Of a stretch of 64,000 bases of DNA, positions 26,305 through 34,673 are shown in pieces; the stretch's first letter is position 1; each line of letters starts with the position of its first letter. The notes beneath the pieces were generated by a model. That model worked only from the letters and a program-made list of their open reading frames with translations. It searched no databases and had not been told where the DNA came from. Location: NCBI GenBank assembly GCA_023451375.1, contig JAEXZS010000064.1:3209-67208 (forward strand), in the 5' to 3' direction. Both the position numbers and the translations under genes were made by a program. The DNA comes from Pseudomonadota bacterium (lineage in GTDB: Bacteria > Pseudomonadota > Alphaproteobacteria > Caulobacterales > Caulobacteraceae).

Positions 26305-28497
26305 TTAGAAAGCGTAGCGCAGGCGCGCGCCGATTTCGCGCGGCCGCCCCATGTCGTATCGGAGGATGCCGACAAGGGCGAGAAGGTTGAGCCCGCCCGT
26401 CAGATACTCTTCATCGGCGAGGTTCGTGCCGAAGACCGCAAACTTCCAGCGGCCGTCCGCGGACGTGTATTCGACCTGGCCGTTGAGGAGGCCATAGGCG
26501 TCGAGGCGGACCGCATCGACGTCGCTCGCCGCGCCATACTGGGCGCTTCTCCAGCCGTAATCGAGATTGACGCGCGTCACGGCGCCGGAGGCGTGGTCGA
26601 AGTCATAGGCGGCGCCGACGGAATAGAACCACTTCGGCAAGCGCGGAAGCGGACTGTCCAGGGTGACGCCGACCCCGGGATTGAGCTCGTCGAACGCGCC
26701 TTCCATATAGGCGGCCGCGACCAGCAGACGCAGGTGATCGGTGACCGCGGCGGAGGACTCCAATTCCACACCGAAGATGTGCGCCTGGCCGGCGTTTTCG
26801 AGAATTGCGGTGGGCAACGGCGGCGCCGGCGGCGGCGGCGTATATTGCCTGTTGATCTGCATGTCCTCGTAGTCCGTGTAGAAGACCGTCGGGTTCACCG
26901 TCACACGCCGATCCAGGAAGGCCATGCGCGCGCCGGTCTCATAGGATGTTGCGGTCTCGGAGTTGAAACCGATCGCATCGGCGTTGGCCGGAACGATGTT
27001 GAAGCCGCCGGCCCGCGCGCCGCGGCTGGCCGAGGCATAGGTCATGATGTCGTCCGACCAGTCATACTGGACCCGCAAGAGCGGCAAGGTCGTGGTTTCG
27101 CTGAGCGAGCCGGAGTCCGAGGCGCCCGCGATGGGCAGCAGGTTCTCGGTCTCGATCGTGATGTCTTCGGATCCGACCCGAACGCCGCCGGTCACCTTCA
27201 GCCTGGGCGTGAGGCTATAGGTGACATTGCCATAGGCCGAGATCGACTCGCGCGTGTTGACGTAGGCTGACTGGCTCTCCACGATCACCCCCGCGGCGTT
27301 CGGCGCGAACTGTCCCGTCGTCGCGGAATACTCCTCGTTGTAGTAGAAGACGCCCGCCACATATTGCAGGCGATCACCCAGCAAATCGCCCTGCGCCTGC
27401 AGCTCATGAGAGTAGGATTCGACGCGGCTGTCGCTGTACTGACGTCCGCCGGCGGGAGTGCCGTCCAGGTCGTTGCTCCAGGTGTCGTCGATGACGGACC
27501 GTCCGCTCAGGAGCTTGACCGTAAGGTGGTCGCTGACGTCCCATTCCCCGGTGAAGCGCAGATGGTTCGCGCGCGCGTCGTCGAAGTCCTCGACCGGCAG
27601 GGCGCCGTAGTTGCAGTAGACACAGGGCGACGCCAGCGACTGGTCGAAGCGCGGCGTGTTGGTGGGGCGTGAGTTCCATCGCGCCGCGAGGACGCCGCTC
27701 TCTGAGATGATCGGAATATAGGCGGTCGAACCTTCGCTCGAACTGTCGGAATCCTCATAGGCCAGATTGAGGGTCAGGTTGTCGGCCGGCCTGTACTGGG
27801 CTTGGATGCGGAACAGGGTGTTCTCCGTCGAGCCGCCCTTCTTATCGTCCGCCACATGGTCGACGTAGCCGCCGGTTTCCATGGCGGCGCCGGTCAGGCG
27901 CACCGCCAGCTTGTCGCCGAGCGGGATGTTCAGCGCGCCGATGACGTCGTTGCGATCATAGCTGCCGTAGGTTCCTTCCACGAAGCCGCCGAACGTCGAT
28001 TCGGGCCGGCGTGTCCGATAGCGAACGGCGCCGCCGATGGAGTTGCGTCCAAACAGCGTCCCCTGAGGGCCGCGCAGCACTTCGACCTGTTCGATATCCA
28101 TGGCGCGCAGGACGTTGCCGGCGATGCCCGGATAGTAGAAGTCGTCGATGTAAAGGGGCACGGAGGGTTCGCTGCCGTTGCCGGCGCGAAGCTGACCGAG
28201 GCCCCGGATCCAGAAGGTGGCGCTGTTCGCCCCCGGCCCGTTCGTCTGTGACCCGATCGAGAGGCTGGGCACCAGGTTCTCCAGTCCGCGGACAGATTGA
28301 ACGCCGCGGGCCTGAAGCTGTTCGGCCGGGATCGCCGTCACGGCGATCGGCGTGTCTTGGAGATTGGTGCTTCGGCGTTCGGCCGTCACCACGATGTCCT
28401 CGACCGTCGTCGGCGAGGGTGGTGACGAGGTTTGCTGAGCGTGAGCCAGTCCGGGGACCAGCAGGCCGGCCGCCGAGGCGAGCAGAAGATTGCGCAT
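26305..28497 (-). CDS. TonB-dependent receptor of the duplicated block / catabolic cluster
   Basis: 730 residues from the ATG at 28497 (AGGG 9 nt upstream; ATG at 28506 and a longer frame are also open). Signal peptide MRNLLLASAAGLLVPGLAHA, TonB box (VEDIVVTAERR), plug (about 45-160: GVQSVRGLENLVPSLSIG, QVEVLRGPQGTLFGRNSIGGAVRYRTRRPE) and barrel ending REIGARLRYAF. No STN domain. The plug pattern is the type common near aromatic and sterol catabolic genes. It follows the sulfatase and amidohydrolase genes on the same strand, so it may import their substrate. Its C-terminus is the parent of the remnant at 7082. Confidence 0.9.
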   Translation of the reverse strand: MRNLLLASAAGLLVPGLAHAQQTSSPPSPTTVEDIVVTAERRSTNLQDTPIAVTAIPAEQLQARGVQSVRGLENLVPSLSIGSQTNGPGANSATFWIRGLGQLRAGNGSEPSVPLYIDDFYYPGIAGNVLRAMDIEQVEVLRGPQGTLFGRNSIGGAVRYRTRRPESTFGGFVEGTYGSYDRNDVIGALNIPLGDKLAVRLTGAAMETGGYVDHVADDKKGGSTENTLFRIQAQYRPADNLTLNLAYEDSDSSSEGSTAYIPIISESGVLAARWNSRPTNTPRFDQSLASPCVYCNYGALPVEDFDDARANHLRFTGEWDVSDHLTVKLLSGRSVIDDTWSNDLDGTPAGGRQYSDSRVESYSHELQAQGDLLGDRLQYVAGVFYYNEEYSATTGQFAPNAAGVIVESQSAYVNTRESISAYGNVTYSLTPRLKVTGGVRVGSEDITIETENLLPIAGASDSGSLSETTTLPLLRVQYDWSDDIMTYASASRGARAGGFNIVPANADAIGFNSETATSYETGARMAFLDRRVTVNPTVFYTDYEDMQINRQYTPPPPAPPLPTAILENAGQAHIFGVELESSAAVTDHLRLLVAAAYMEGAFDELNPGVGVTLDSPLPRLPKWFYSVGAAYDFDHASGAVTRVNLDYGWRSAQYGAASDVDAVRLDAYGLLNGQVEYTSADGRWKFAVFGTNLADEEYLTGGLNLLALVGILRYDMGRPREIGARLRYAF

Positions 28498-28560
28498 GAG
28501 TTCCATCCCTAGGGTTTGATTGGCGTTCCGGCGGTCCGATGGCCCCGGAATCATTCTGGG

Positions 28561-29643
28561 TTATCGATTGCGTATTCGGTCGACGACGCGCAGCACCGGC
28601 CTCAAGGCGGCGCCGCGAAGTCTTTGGCTCAGGGTCTGCGTCCGGTAGGCCGCAGGGGCGGACGGCGTTTCGTCCCGCCCCGCCAGGCGCGGAAACAGCG
28701 CCAGGGCGTTCGCGCGACACACGGCCTCCCCTTGGCTCGAGTTCCATAGGGGCAAGGTGTCGATTCCCTCGACCTGAAGGGCCGTGACGGGCGCCGGGGC
28801 GAAGGGAAAGTCGCTGCCGAACAGGATGTGGCTGTGATCGACCAACTGTCCGAGAGCGGCCATTGCGAACGGAGAGGGCGACAGCGCCGTATCGAAATAG
28901 AAGCGACGCATGTAGGTGAGCACGCCCTGCGGCGCGCGCTCCGCGAAGGTCGGCATGAGGTTGGCCAGCGAAAGCCGCCAGGCCGCATAGGGCAGAAAGC
29001 CGCCGGCGTGGGCCAGGATCCAGCGAATCCGCGGATAGCGCTCGATCACCCCCATCAGGATGAGATTGAGGGAGGCGCGCGTCGTGTCGCAGAGGAACTC
29101 CATCAGGAACCCGGGCATGTCCAGGCCGAGCGCCTCGCTGCTCGGATGCAGGTTCGGATGGATGAAGACGACCGCGGACCGGCGATCCAACTCGGCCATC
29201 AGCTCCTCGAACCGGGGATCCCCCAGGAAGACGCCGTCCACGCTGCCGAGAAGCACCACGCCGTCGGCCTTCAGCACATCCAGCGCATGTATCGCCTCGG
29301 CGCAGGCGGAAGCCGTAAACGGCATCGGCAGGATGGCGAACGCGCCGAAGCGGCCCGGATGACGCACGGTCATCTCGGCGGCGAACTCGTTGCAGGCGCG
29401 CGCCAGAGACCGGGCCGCGCCCTCGTCGGCGAAACGCACGCCCGGAGCGGAGACGGAGGTGATCGCCGTGCCGACGCCATGCAGGTCCATGATGTCCAGC
29501 GATTGCTGGGGGCTCCATTTGGGAACCGGCCCTCCGGCCATGTCGGAGATTCCATGGCGATCCAGAGCCTCCAGCAGAGCCGGCGGCAGCAGGTGATGAT
29601 GGACATCGATCCGGCCGGAAGCCTGCGGCAGGGAGAGGCTCAT
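28561..29643 (-). CDS. Amidohydrolase (ACMSD-like metal-dependent hydrolase/decarboxylase)
   Basis: 360 residues of the amidohydrolase-2 family. Metal-site motifs are present: DVHHHLLPP near the N-terminus, VVFIHPNLHP, a mid-chain His (ILAHAGG) and the catalytic Asp in LFGSDFPFAP. Family members hydrolyse or decarboxylate ring or ring-cleavage products such as 2-amino-3-carboxymuconate semialdehyde or resorcylates. Cytoplasmic, no signal peptide. The gene begins 27 nt after the sulfatase stop and precedes the receptor, forming one minus-strand unit. The substrate is probably a carboxylated aromatic or ring-fission product, an inference from neighbours. Confidence 0.85.
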   Translation of the reverse strand: MSLSLPQASGRIDVHHHLLPPALLEALDRHGISDMAGGPVPKWSPQQSLDIMDLHGVGTAITSVSAPGVRFADEGAARSLARACNEFAAEMTVRHPGRFGAFAILPMPFTASACAEAIHALDVLKADGVVLLGSVDGVFLGDPRFEELMAELDRRSAVVFIHPNLHPSSEALGLDMPGFLMEFLCDTTRASLNLILMGVIERYPRIRWILAHAGGFLPYAAWRLSLANLMPTFAERAPQGVLTYMRRFYFDTALSPSPFAMAALGQLVDHSHILFGSDFPFAPAPVTALQVEGIDTLPLWNSSQGEAVCRANALALFPRLAGRDETPSAPAAYRTQTLSQRLRGAALRPVLRVVDRIRNR

Positions 29644-29670
29644 GCTTTGGGTCCGTGCACGACGCGGGGG

Positions 29671-31407
29671 TCAGGCGCGCCAGATGAAGTCGGGGCCGGG
29701 CATGTGCCTGCCGTCGTCGACGCCGATCTCCCGCGCAATCAGCCGGTTGAGCTTCATGTTCATCCGCAGGATCAGATCGCGCGCCTTCTCGGGGTCCGCC
29801 GCGAGATTGCGGGTTTCGCCCGGATCGGTCTCGGTGTCGTAGAGCTCAAGGTCGTTCCGAGCGATCAGATCGTCCCAGGTGGTCGGCGTGTTGTGCTCCG
29901 TCGGCGTGAAGTAGCGCGCGAACTTGTATCGGCCGTCGAAGACGCCTCGCATCTGCCCGCGCTTGCCCAAAACACCACGGAACTCTGGCTTGACGAGCGC
30001 GAGGAGGCTGAACGCCCGCCCCTGCTTGCGCTCTTCCTCGAAGGCCAGGGCGGCGACGTGATCCTGGTAGATCAGACTGGTCCAATGCAGCAGGATGCCG
30101 TCGCCGTTCTCGCGTGGATCTCCCGTCGCCGGATCGACGATCACGGCGCTGAGATCGCGCCCGATGAGTTCGGGAACCTCCTGGTGGACCGTCGCCGGGG
30201 AGACGCCGGCGAGCCCCAGCAAGGTCGGCGCCATGTCGACGTGACTGGCGAGCGTGGGCGTCGAGGCCGCGCCCGCCCGCGACGGGTGACGCACCAGCAA
30301 AGGAACCTGCGCGGCCTCGCGGTAGGGAAGAACACCCTTCCCTCGCAGTCCGTGCACGCCCAGCATCTCGCCATGATCCGCGGTGAAGATGACGATGGTG
30401 CGGTCGGCCTGCCCGGTGGCGTCCAGGGCCTCCAGCAGGCGCGCGATGTGGACGTCGCTCTCGCGGATGCAGTTATAGTAGTAGTTGACGAACTCGGCGG
30501 CCGCGGCGGGGTCATCCAGATCCAGATGGCCCAGGGCGTAGTCCTCCGTGAGGGCGAACTCCGCGGCGGCCGTGAGCCGGCCGGCCGACGGGACCGGCCC
30601 GAAGTTGGCGGGAAGCGGATAACCGAGCGATTCACGATAAAGCGGCGTATCCGGCGGCCGCGAGAGGTCGTCGGGATAGAGAATCTTGCGCGTCGCGGTC
30701 ATCTTCGGACCTGACGTGTAGTACATGATGTCGTGAGGATTGAGGATGTTCACGGCGGCGAACCACGGCTTCTCGGCCGCCTTCTGCCGTTCCAGGAAGG
30801 CGACGGCCTTTTCCGTCGTCTTGCCGTCCTCCCCATGCCCGCCGAGGGGGCCGTCGATCTCGTATCCCGTCCCGGTCTCGTCGAAACCGTAGCTCTGGAT
30901 TTCGGCCTGGACCTCGGCCTCGGAAAGCGTCTTCCTGCGACGCCCGTGAAGCTTGCTGAGATGCCACTTGCCGAAATAGGCGGAATGGTAGCCGGCGGCG
31001 CTCATCAATGTGCCGAGCGTCGGCACGTCCTTCTTCAACTCCGGCGCATAGGGCAGCGGCATGTTTTCCCACACGCCGTTTCGCTGTGAGTGCTGGCCGG
31101 TGTACAGCGCCGCGCGCGCGGTCGCGCAAACGGGCGAAGGCGTGTAGGCCCGGCTGAACGACAGGGACTCCCGCAACAGCCGCGCACGACCCGGGCAATG
31201 CCGCTCGATGAACCCCGCAGGCAGGAGCGACCACGCCTGCTCCTGGTCGCTGGTCACCAGAAGAATATTGTAAGGCTTGGAGTCCGGCGCGGCGGGCAGA
31301 CTGAGATCGGGCTGGCCGCCCGGCCGGGTCGCCGCCCAGACCGTCGCGGCGCTCGCGACCGTCAGAACGCCGGCCCCCGCCAGCACCTTTCGACGCGACC
31401 AGGGCAT
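29671..31407 (-). CDS. Tat-exported sulfatase family protein
   Basis: 578 residues. Twin-arginine signal peptide (SRRKVLAGAGVLTVASA), then the alkaline-phosphatase-like sulfatase fold: metal site VTSDQ (about 52-55), active-site segment PVCATARAALYTG with the Cys at residue 94, YFGKWHL, and FTADHGEML. The Cys should be converted to formylglycine, but the usual C-x-P/A-x-R reads C-A-T-A-R here, with Thr at position 3. Periplasmic hydrolysis of a sulfate ester is the likely role. The start overlaps the stop of a 40-residue ORF (TGATG). Confidence 0.88.
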   Translation of the reverse strand: MPWSRRKVLAGAGVLTVASAATVWAATRPGGQPDLSLPAAPDSKPYNILLVTSDQEQAWSLLPAGFIERHCPGRARLLRESLSFSRAYTPSPVCATARAALYTGQHSQRNGVWENMPLPYAPELKKDVPTLGTLMSAAGYHSAYFGKWHLSKLHGRRRKTLSEAEVQAEIQSYGFDETGTGYEIDGPLGGHGEDGKTTEKAVAFLERQKAAEKPWFAAVNILNPHDIMYYTSGPKMTATRKILYPDDLSRPPDTPLYRESLGYPLPANFGPVPSAGRLTAAAEFALTEDYALGHLDLDDPAAAAEFVNYYYNCIRESDVHIARLLEALDATGQADRTIVIFTADHGEMLGVHGLRGKGVLPYREAAQVPLLVRHPSRAGAASTPTLASHVDMAPTLLGLAGVSPATVHQEVPELIGRDLSAVIVDPATGDPRENGDGILLHWTSLIYQDHVAALAFEEERKQGRAFSLLALVKPEFRGVLGKRGQMRGVFDGRYKFARYFTPTEHNTPTTWDDLIARNDLELYDTETDPGETRNLAADPEKARDLILRMNMKLNRLIAREIGVDDGRHMPGPDFIWRA

Positions 31408-31529
31408 CAGGGGCGCCCTCCGCAGCGGGCCGTTCCTGCCTGGGGCGCGAGCGTCAGAGCGCGGAACCCAAGCGCGGAGACATCGTGGGCAGGCGCAGAG
31501 GCAGCCGTGAGCGTCAGGAGAAGAGCCAT
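31407..31529 (-). CDS. Small ORF translationally coupled to the sulfatase (40 aa)
   Basis: ATG at 31529 with a good GAGGAAACA ribosome binding site. It encodes MALLLTLTAASAPAHDV... and ends after 40 codons with a TGA that overlaps the sulfatase ATG by one base (TGATG). The N-terminus is hydrophobic and ends in a signal-peptidase-like APA. No family is recognised. It may be a leader peptide that couples translation to the sulfatase, or the stub of a lost exported protein. Confidence 0.5.
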   Translation of the reverse strand: MALLLTLTAASAPAHDVSALGFRALTLAPQAGTARCGGRP

Positions 31530-31573
31530 TGTTTCCTCAATTCTTTTAATTGCACTCTTTTGACGATATTTAG

Positions 31574-31591
31574 ACAGGAGTGATCAAAAAT
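31574..31591. promoter_or_regulatory. TetR operator candidate 1
   Basis: ACAGGAGTGATCAAAAAT in the divergent gap between the sulfatase unit and the TetR gene. It shares ACAG-N3-TGATCAAA with the sequence just upstream of the VOC gene at 38780. A wider inverted repeat, GATATTT (31565-31571) and AAATATC (31588-31594), encloses it. Likely site for the adjacent TetR regulator. Confidence 0.45.
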
Positions 31592-31660
31592 ATCAATAGC
31601 GTGCTGCATTCCCGTCCGCGTACTAATTCCTGCGTGACGAATCCCCGCCCGAGACGCGCC

Positions 31661-32308
31661 ATGACAGCCGCCCGCCGCCGCATGCGCGAGGCTGCGATCC
31701 GGCTGTTCGCAGAGAAGGGATCGACCCAGGTCTCGATGAGCGAACTGGCGCAGGCCGCAGGCGTCGCGCGGGGCACGGCGCACAACAATCTCGAATCGCC
31801 CGACGCCTTCTTCCGGGAAATCGCCAGCGAACTGGCTGACGAAATGAACGACCGGATCACGATCAGTTCCGAGGGCGTCGCGGATCCCACGCGCCGCCTC
31901 GCCTTCGCCATTCGGTTCTATGTCCGGCGGGCGCACGAGGAGCCCGACTGGGGCCGCTTTCTTCTGCGCTTTGCGATCAGCGAACAGGCGCTGCAGGCTT
32001 TCTGGCTCGGCCAGCCGGTCCAGGATCTGCTGAACGGACAGGAAAGCGGAGCCTTCGACTTCCGGATCGACCAGACCCCCTCGGCCATCAGCTTCATCGC
32101 GGGCAGCGTCCTGGGCGCAATTCTCCTCGTGCTCGATGGGCACAGGACCTGGCGGGACGCGGGACGCGACGCGGTGGAGTTTGCGCTCAGGGCGCTCGGC
32201 GTCCCCGAGCAGGCCGCACGCGATCTGGCCGTCAGCGAGCTGCCGCTCCTGCGTGAGCTTCCCTCGCCGCCGAGCCGCATGCGCAAAAGCGGCTCGGCCC
32301 TCGCCTGA
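31661..32308 (+). CDS. TetR-family transcriptional regulator
   Basis: 215 residues from the ATG at 31661, which places the usual short lead before the helix-turn-helix; an in-frame GTG at 31580 would lie inside the operator region. HTH (about 5-50): MREAAIRLFAEKGSTQVSMSELAQAAGVARGTAHNN. The C-terminal ligand domain continues to about 200 with an unusual hydrophobic SFIAGSVLGAILLVLDG helix. Divergent from the sulfatase unit and convergent with the hydroxylase operon. It probably represses both sides of the catabolic cluster until a pathway compound binds. Confidence 0.85.
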   Translation: MTAARRRMREAAIRLFAEKGSTQVSMSELAQAAGVARGTAHNNLESPDAFFREIASELADEMNDRITISSEGVADPTRRLAFAIRFYVRRAHEEPDWGRFLLRFAISEQALQAFWLGQPVQDLLNGQESGAFDFRIDQTPSAISFIAGSVLGAILLVLDGHRTWRDAGRDAVEFALRALGVPEQAARDLAVSELPLLRELPSPPSRMRKSGSALA

Positions 32309-32320
32309 CGCCGCCGTCGG

Positions 32321-33916
32321 TCAGCCGACGCGCCCGCCCTTTTCACCCATCAGGTCCAGAGCGGCGAGGACGAGTTCCGCCGCCGCGCCCGCCGGCCCGT
32401 CGGCGAGGACGACGCGGTCAGGGCGAACGACAGCCGCCCAACCGATCGGCGCGGCCTTCGGGGTCAGCAACCCGTCGACATCCTCAAAGGCGTTCGGCGT
32501 TGTACACGGCTGGCCGGCATGACGGAAGTGAACCAGGCCGTAGCCACGCTCGGCCCAAATTTGCTGCAGATCGAGCGGAAGGGTCGTTTGGGGATCGACG
32601 CCGAATCCCACCAGGCAGAAGGATGAACCGAGGGCTTCGTCGCTGCGGACAAGCGCACCGTCCCAAGACCTGACCCAGGCCTGAGGGATCTGCGCGCCCC
32701 TCACGAGCCGTCCCCCGCCCCGCCCCTTGGCGAAAAGCCCCTTTCGAAAGCGGTTCTGCGGTTTGACGCCCAGATCGTCGACAAGCCGGCGCAGGATCGG
32801 AACACCGCGAACGCCGCGCATCAGGCCGTGCGCCGCCATGGCCCGAAGGGCGCTGCGCGGCATGACCATGCCGCCCATCAGCTTGGCCAGGCCGATCATC
32901 GCCCGGGCGTGGGGACGACGCTCGACGTCGTAACTGGCGAGAATCTCCGGCGCGGCCTGTCCCTTGACGACGGCCGCGAGCTTCCACGACAGGTTCGCCG
33001 CGTCTCGCAGGCCGGCGACCAGGCCTTGGCCGACGAACGGCGGCGTGATGTGGGCCGCGTCGCCCGCCAGGACGATCCGCCCCCGGCCGAAGGCTTCGCA
33101 GCAGCGCGCGTGGAAGCGATAGACGGCGCGCCGCTCGATCCTCAACTGATCGGGCGTCATCCAAGGCCGCAGGAGTTCGGCGACACGGGCGTCGCTTTCC
33201 ATCATGTCGCGGGTCTCGCCGGCTCGCAGCATGAACTCCCAGCGCTCCCGCCCCCCCGGGGCAGGCATGTGCGGCGTGGGACGCTTCGGATCGCAGATGA
33301 ACTCGATATGGTCGATCGGCGACGGCACGTTGAGCGCATCGACGATCAGCCAGTCCTCGGCATAGGTGCGGCCCGTGAAATCCTGCCCGATCACGCCGCG
33401 CACGAAGGAGGCGGCGCCGTCGGCTCCGACCAGATAGGCGCTGCGGATGCGGATTTCCTGACCGCCGCGATCCTGGACGGTCGCAACGACGCCTTCCGGC
33501 GTTTCCTCGATCGCAGTCGCCTCATATCCGGTCAGGATGCGAACCGCCGGCAGGGCCTCGACCCGCTTGCGCAGGGCGGCCTCAAGCTCCGGCTGGGCGA
33601 AGGTGACGAGCTTGGGGTGGCCGTCGATGGCGCCGGCGGTGTTGATCTGGCCGAACTGCCCCAGGAAGGGCGAATGCATCTTCACATAGGGGATAGCCAG
33701 GCGCGGAAAGGCGTCGTCGTCCAGCCCCGCCATCTGGAGGATTCGCAGCGCCTCGTTGTCCAAGGCGATCGCCCGCGGCTGGACGACCATCGCCTCGGCC
33801 TTGTCGATCACGATCGTCTCGACGCCGTAGCGCCCCAACAGGCACGCTATGGCGGCGCCCACGGGGCCGTATCCGACGACGAGCACCGCCGTTTCGGCGC
33901 CATTCGGGCCGGTCAT
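32321..33916 (-). CDS. FAD-dependent aromatic hydroxylase, MhpA-like
   Basis: 531 residues of the class A flavoprotein monooxygenase family (PheA/TfdB). FAD motifs: N-terminal VVGYGPVGAAIACLLGRYG, DG near the middle (YLVGADGAASFVR), and GRIVLAGDAAHITPPFVGQGLVAGLRDAANL. Similar in layout to 3-(3-hydroxyphenyl)propionate hydroxylase, which adds a hydroxyl next to a phenol group to give a catechol for ring cleavage. Last gene of the minus-strand operon that starts with the VOC gene. The exact substrate is unknown; a phenol formed by the sulfatase would fit. Confidence 0.88.
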   Translation of the reverse strand: MTGPNGAETAVLVVGYGPVGAAIACLLGRYGVETIVIDKAEAMVVQPRAIALDNEALRILQMAGLDDDAFPRLAIPYVKMHSPFLGQFGQINTAGAIDGHPKLVTFAQPELEAALRKRVEALPAVRILTGYEATAIEETPEGVVATVQDRGGQEIRIRSAYLVGADGAASFVRGVIGQDFTGRTYAEDWLIVDALNVPSPIDHIEFICDPKRPTPHMPAPGGRERWEFMLRAGETRDMMESDARVAELLRPWMTPDQLRIERRAVYRFHARCCEAFGRGRIVLAGDAAHITPPFVGQGLVAGLRDAANLSWKLAAVVKGQAAPEILASYDVERRPHARAMIGLAKLMGGMVMPRSALRAMAAHGLMRGVRGVPILRRLVDDLGVKPQNRFRKGLFAKGRGGGRLVRGAQIPQAWVRSWDGALVRSDEALGSSFCLVGFGVDPQTTLPLDLQQIWAERGYGLVHFRHAGQPCTTPNAFEDVDGLLTPKAAPIGWAAVVRPDRVVLADGPAGAAAELVLAALDLMGEKGGRVG

Positions 33917-33923
33917 CGGCCGC

Positions 33924-34673
33924 TCAACTTCGAGCGACGATGCGCTCGGCGAGCGCGGGGGCGAGGCGGTTCAGCAGCGGCAGGAACTTCGTCTTTCCGG
34001 GGTAGACGGTCGGCCTTCCCTTCCGCGCGCCGGCGAGCGTCTGGGCGACCACGTCGTGCGGCCGCATCTTACTGACTCTGCGGTGCTGGACCGACGGCGT
34101 GTCGACCACCGGCGGACAGACTTCGGTCACCGAGATGTCGAGCGGGGCGAGGGCCCGTCGAAGGGTGGTGGCCAAGCTGTGCAAGGCCGCCTTCGACGCC
34201 GAATAGAGCGGCACGCGCGGAGACGGCACGAGACCATAGCCTGATCCGACGATGACGAGACTGGAGGGCGCCCCCGCCTTGAGGAGCGGGAGGAATTCAG
34301 CAATCACATTGACTGCGCCTTCGTAGTTGACCCTGATCTCGCGGGTCAGGTCGAAGCATGCGTCCAAGGTCGTCAAATCGAGCTCGCGCGAGCCGCCGGC
34401 GTTGCTGACGAGCAGATCAATGCGGCCATGGGCGTCGCTCACCGCCGCCGCGAAGGCGCGGACCGAGCGTCGATCGGTCACATCGCAGGGAACGGTCGCT
34501 ACCGCGGGAAAGGCGTCCTTGAGCCGTTCCAAACGCTCGGCGTCGCGTCCACAGGCGTAGACCTCATATCCTTCGCGCAGCAGCGCTTCGACAAACGCCC
34601 AGCCTATGCCGGAGGAGCCGCCGCTGACGACCGCGACCGGCGCAGTCTTCAAATTCGCTTTGTCCCTGGTCAT
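33924..34673 (-). CDS. Short-chain dehydrogenase/reductase
   Basis: 249 residues. Rossmann motif VSGGSSGIG near residue 17, NAG (SNAGGS), catalytic Ser in VIVGSGYG and YxxxK in YSASKAALHS, then PPVVDTP. Cytoplasmic NAD(P)-dependent oxidoreductase. Overlaps the ligase gene by 4 nt (ATGA) and lies 7 nt before the hydroxylase. Probably oxidises or reduces an alcohol/ketone on the side chain of the pathway substrate. Confidence 0.88.
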   Translation of the reverse strand: MTRDKANLKTAPVAVVSGGSSGIGWAFVEALLREGYEVYACGRDAERLERLKDAFPAVATVPCDVTDRRSVRAFAAAVSDAHGRIDLLVSNAGGSRELDLTTLDACFDLTREIRVNYEGAVNVIAEFLPLLKAGAPSSLVIVGSGYGLVPSPRVPLYSASKAALHSLATTLRRALAPLDISVTEVCPPVVDTPSVQHRRVSKMRPHDVVAQTLAGARKGRPTVYPGKTKFLPLLNRLAPALAERIVARS

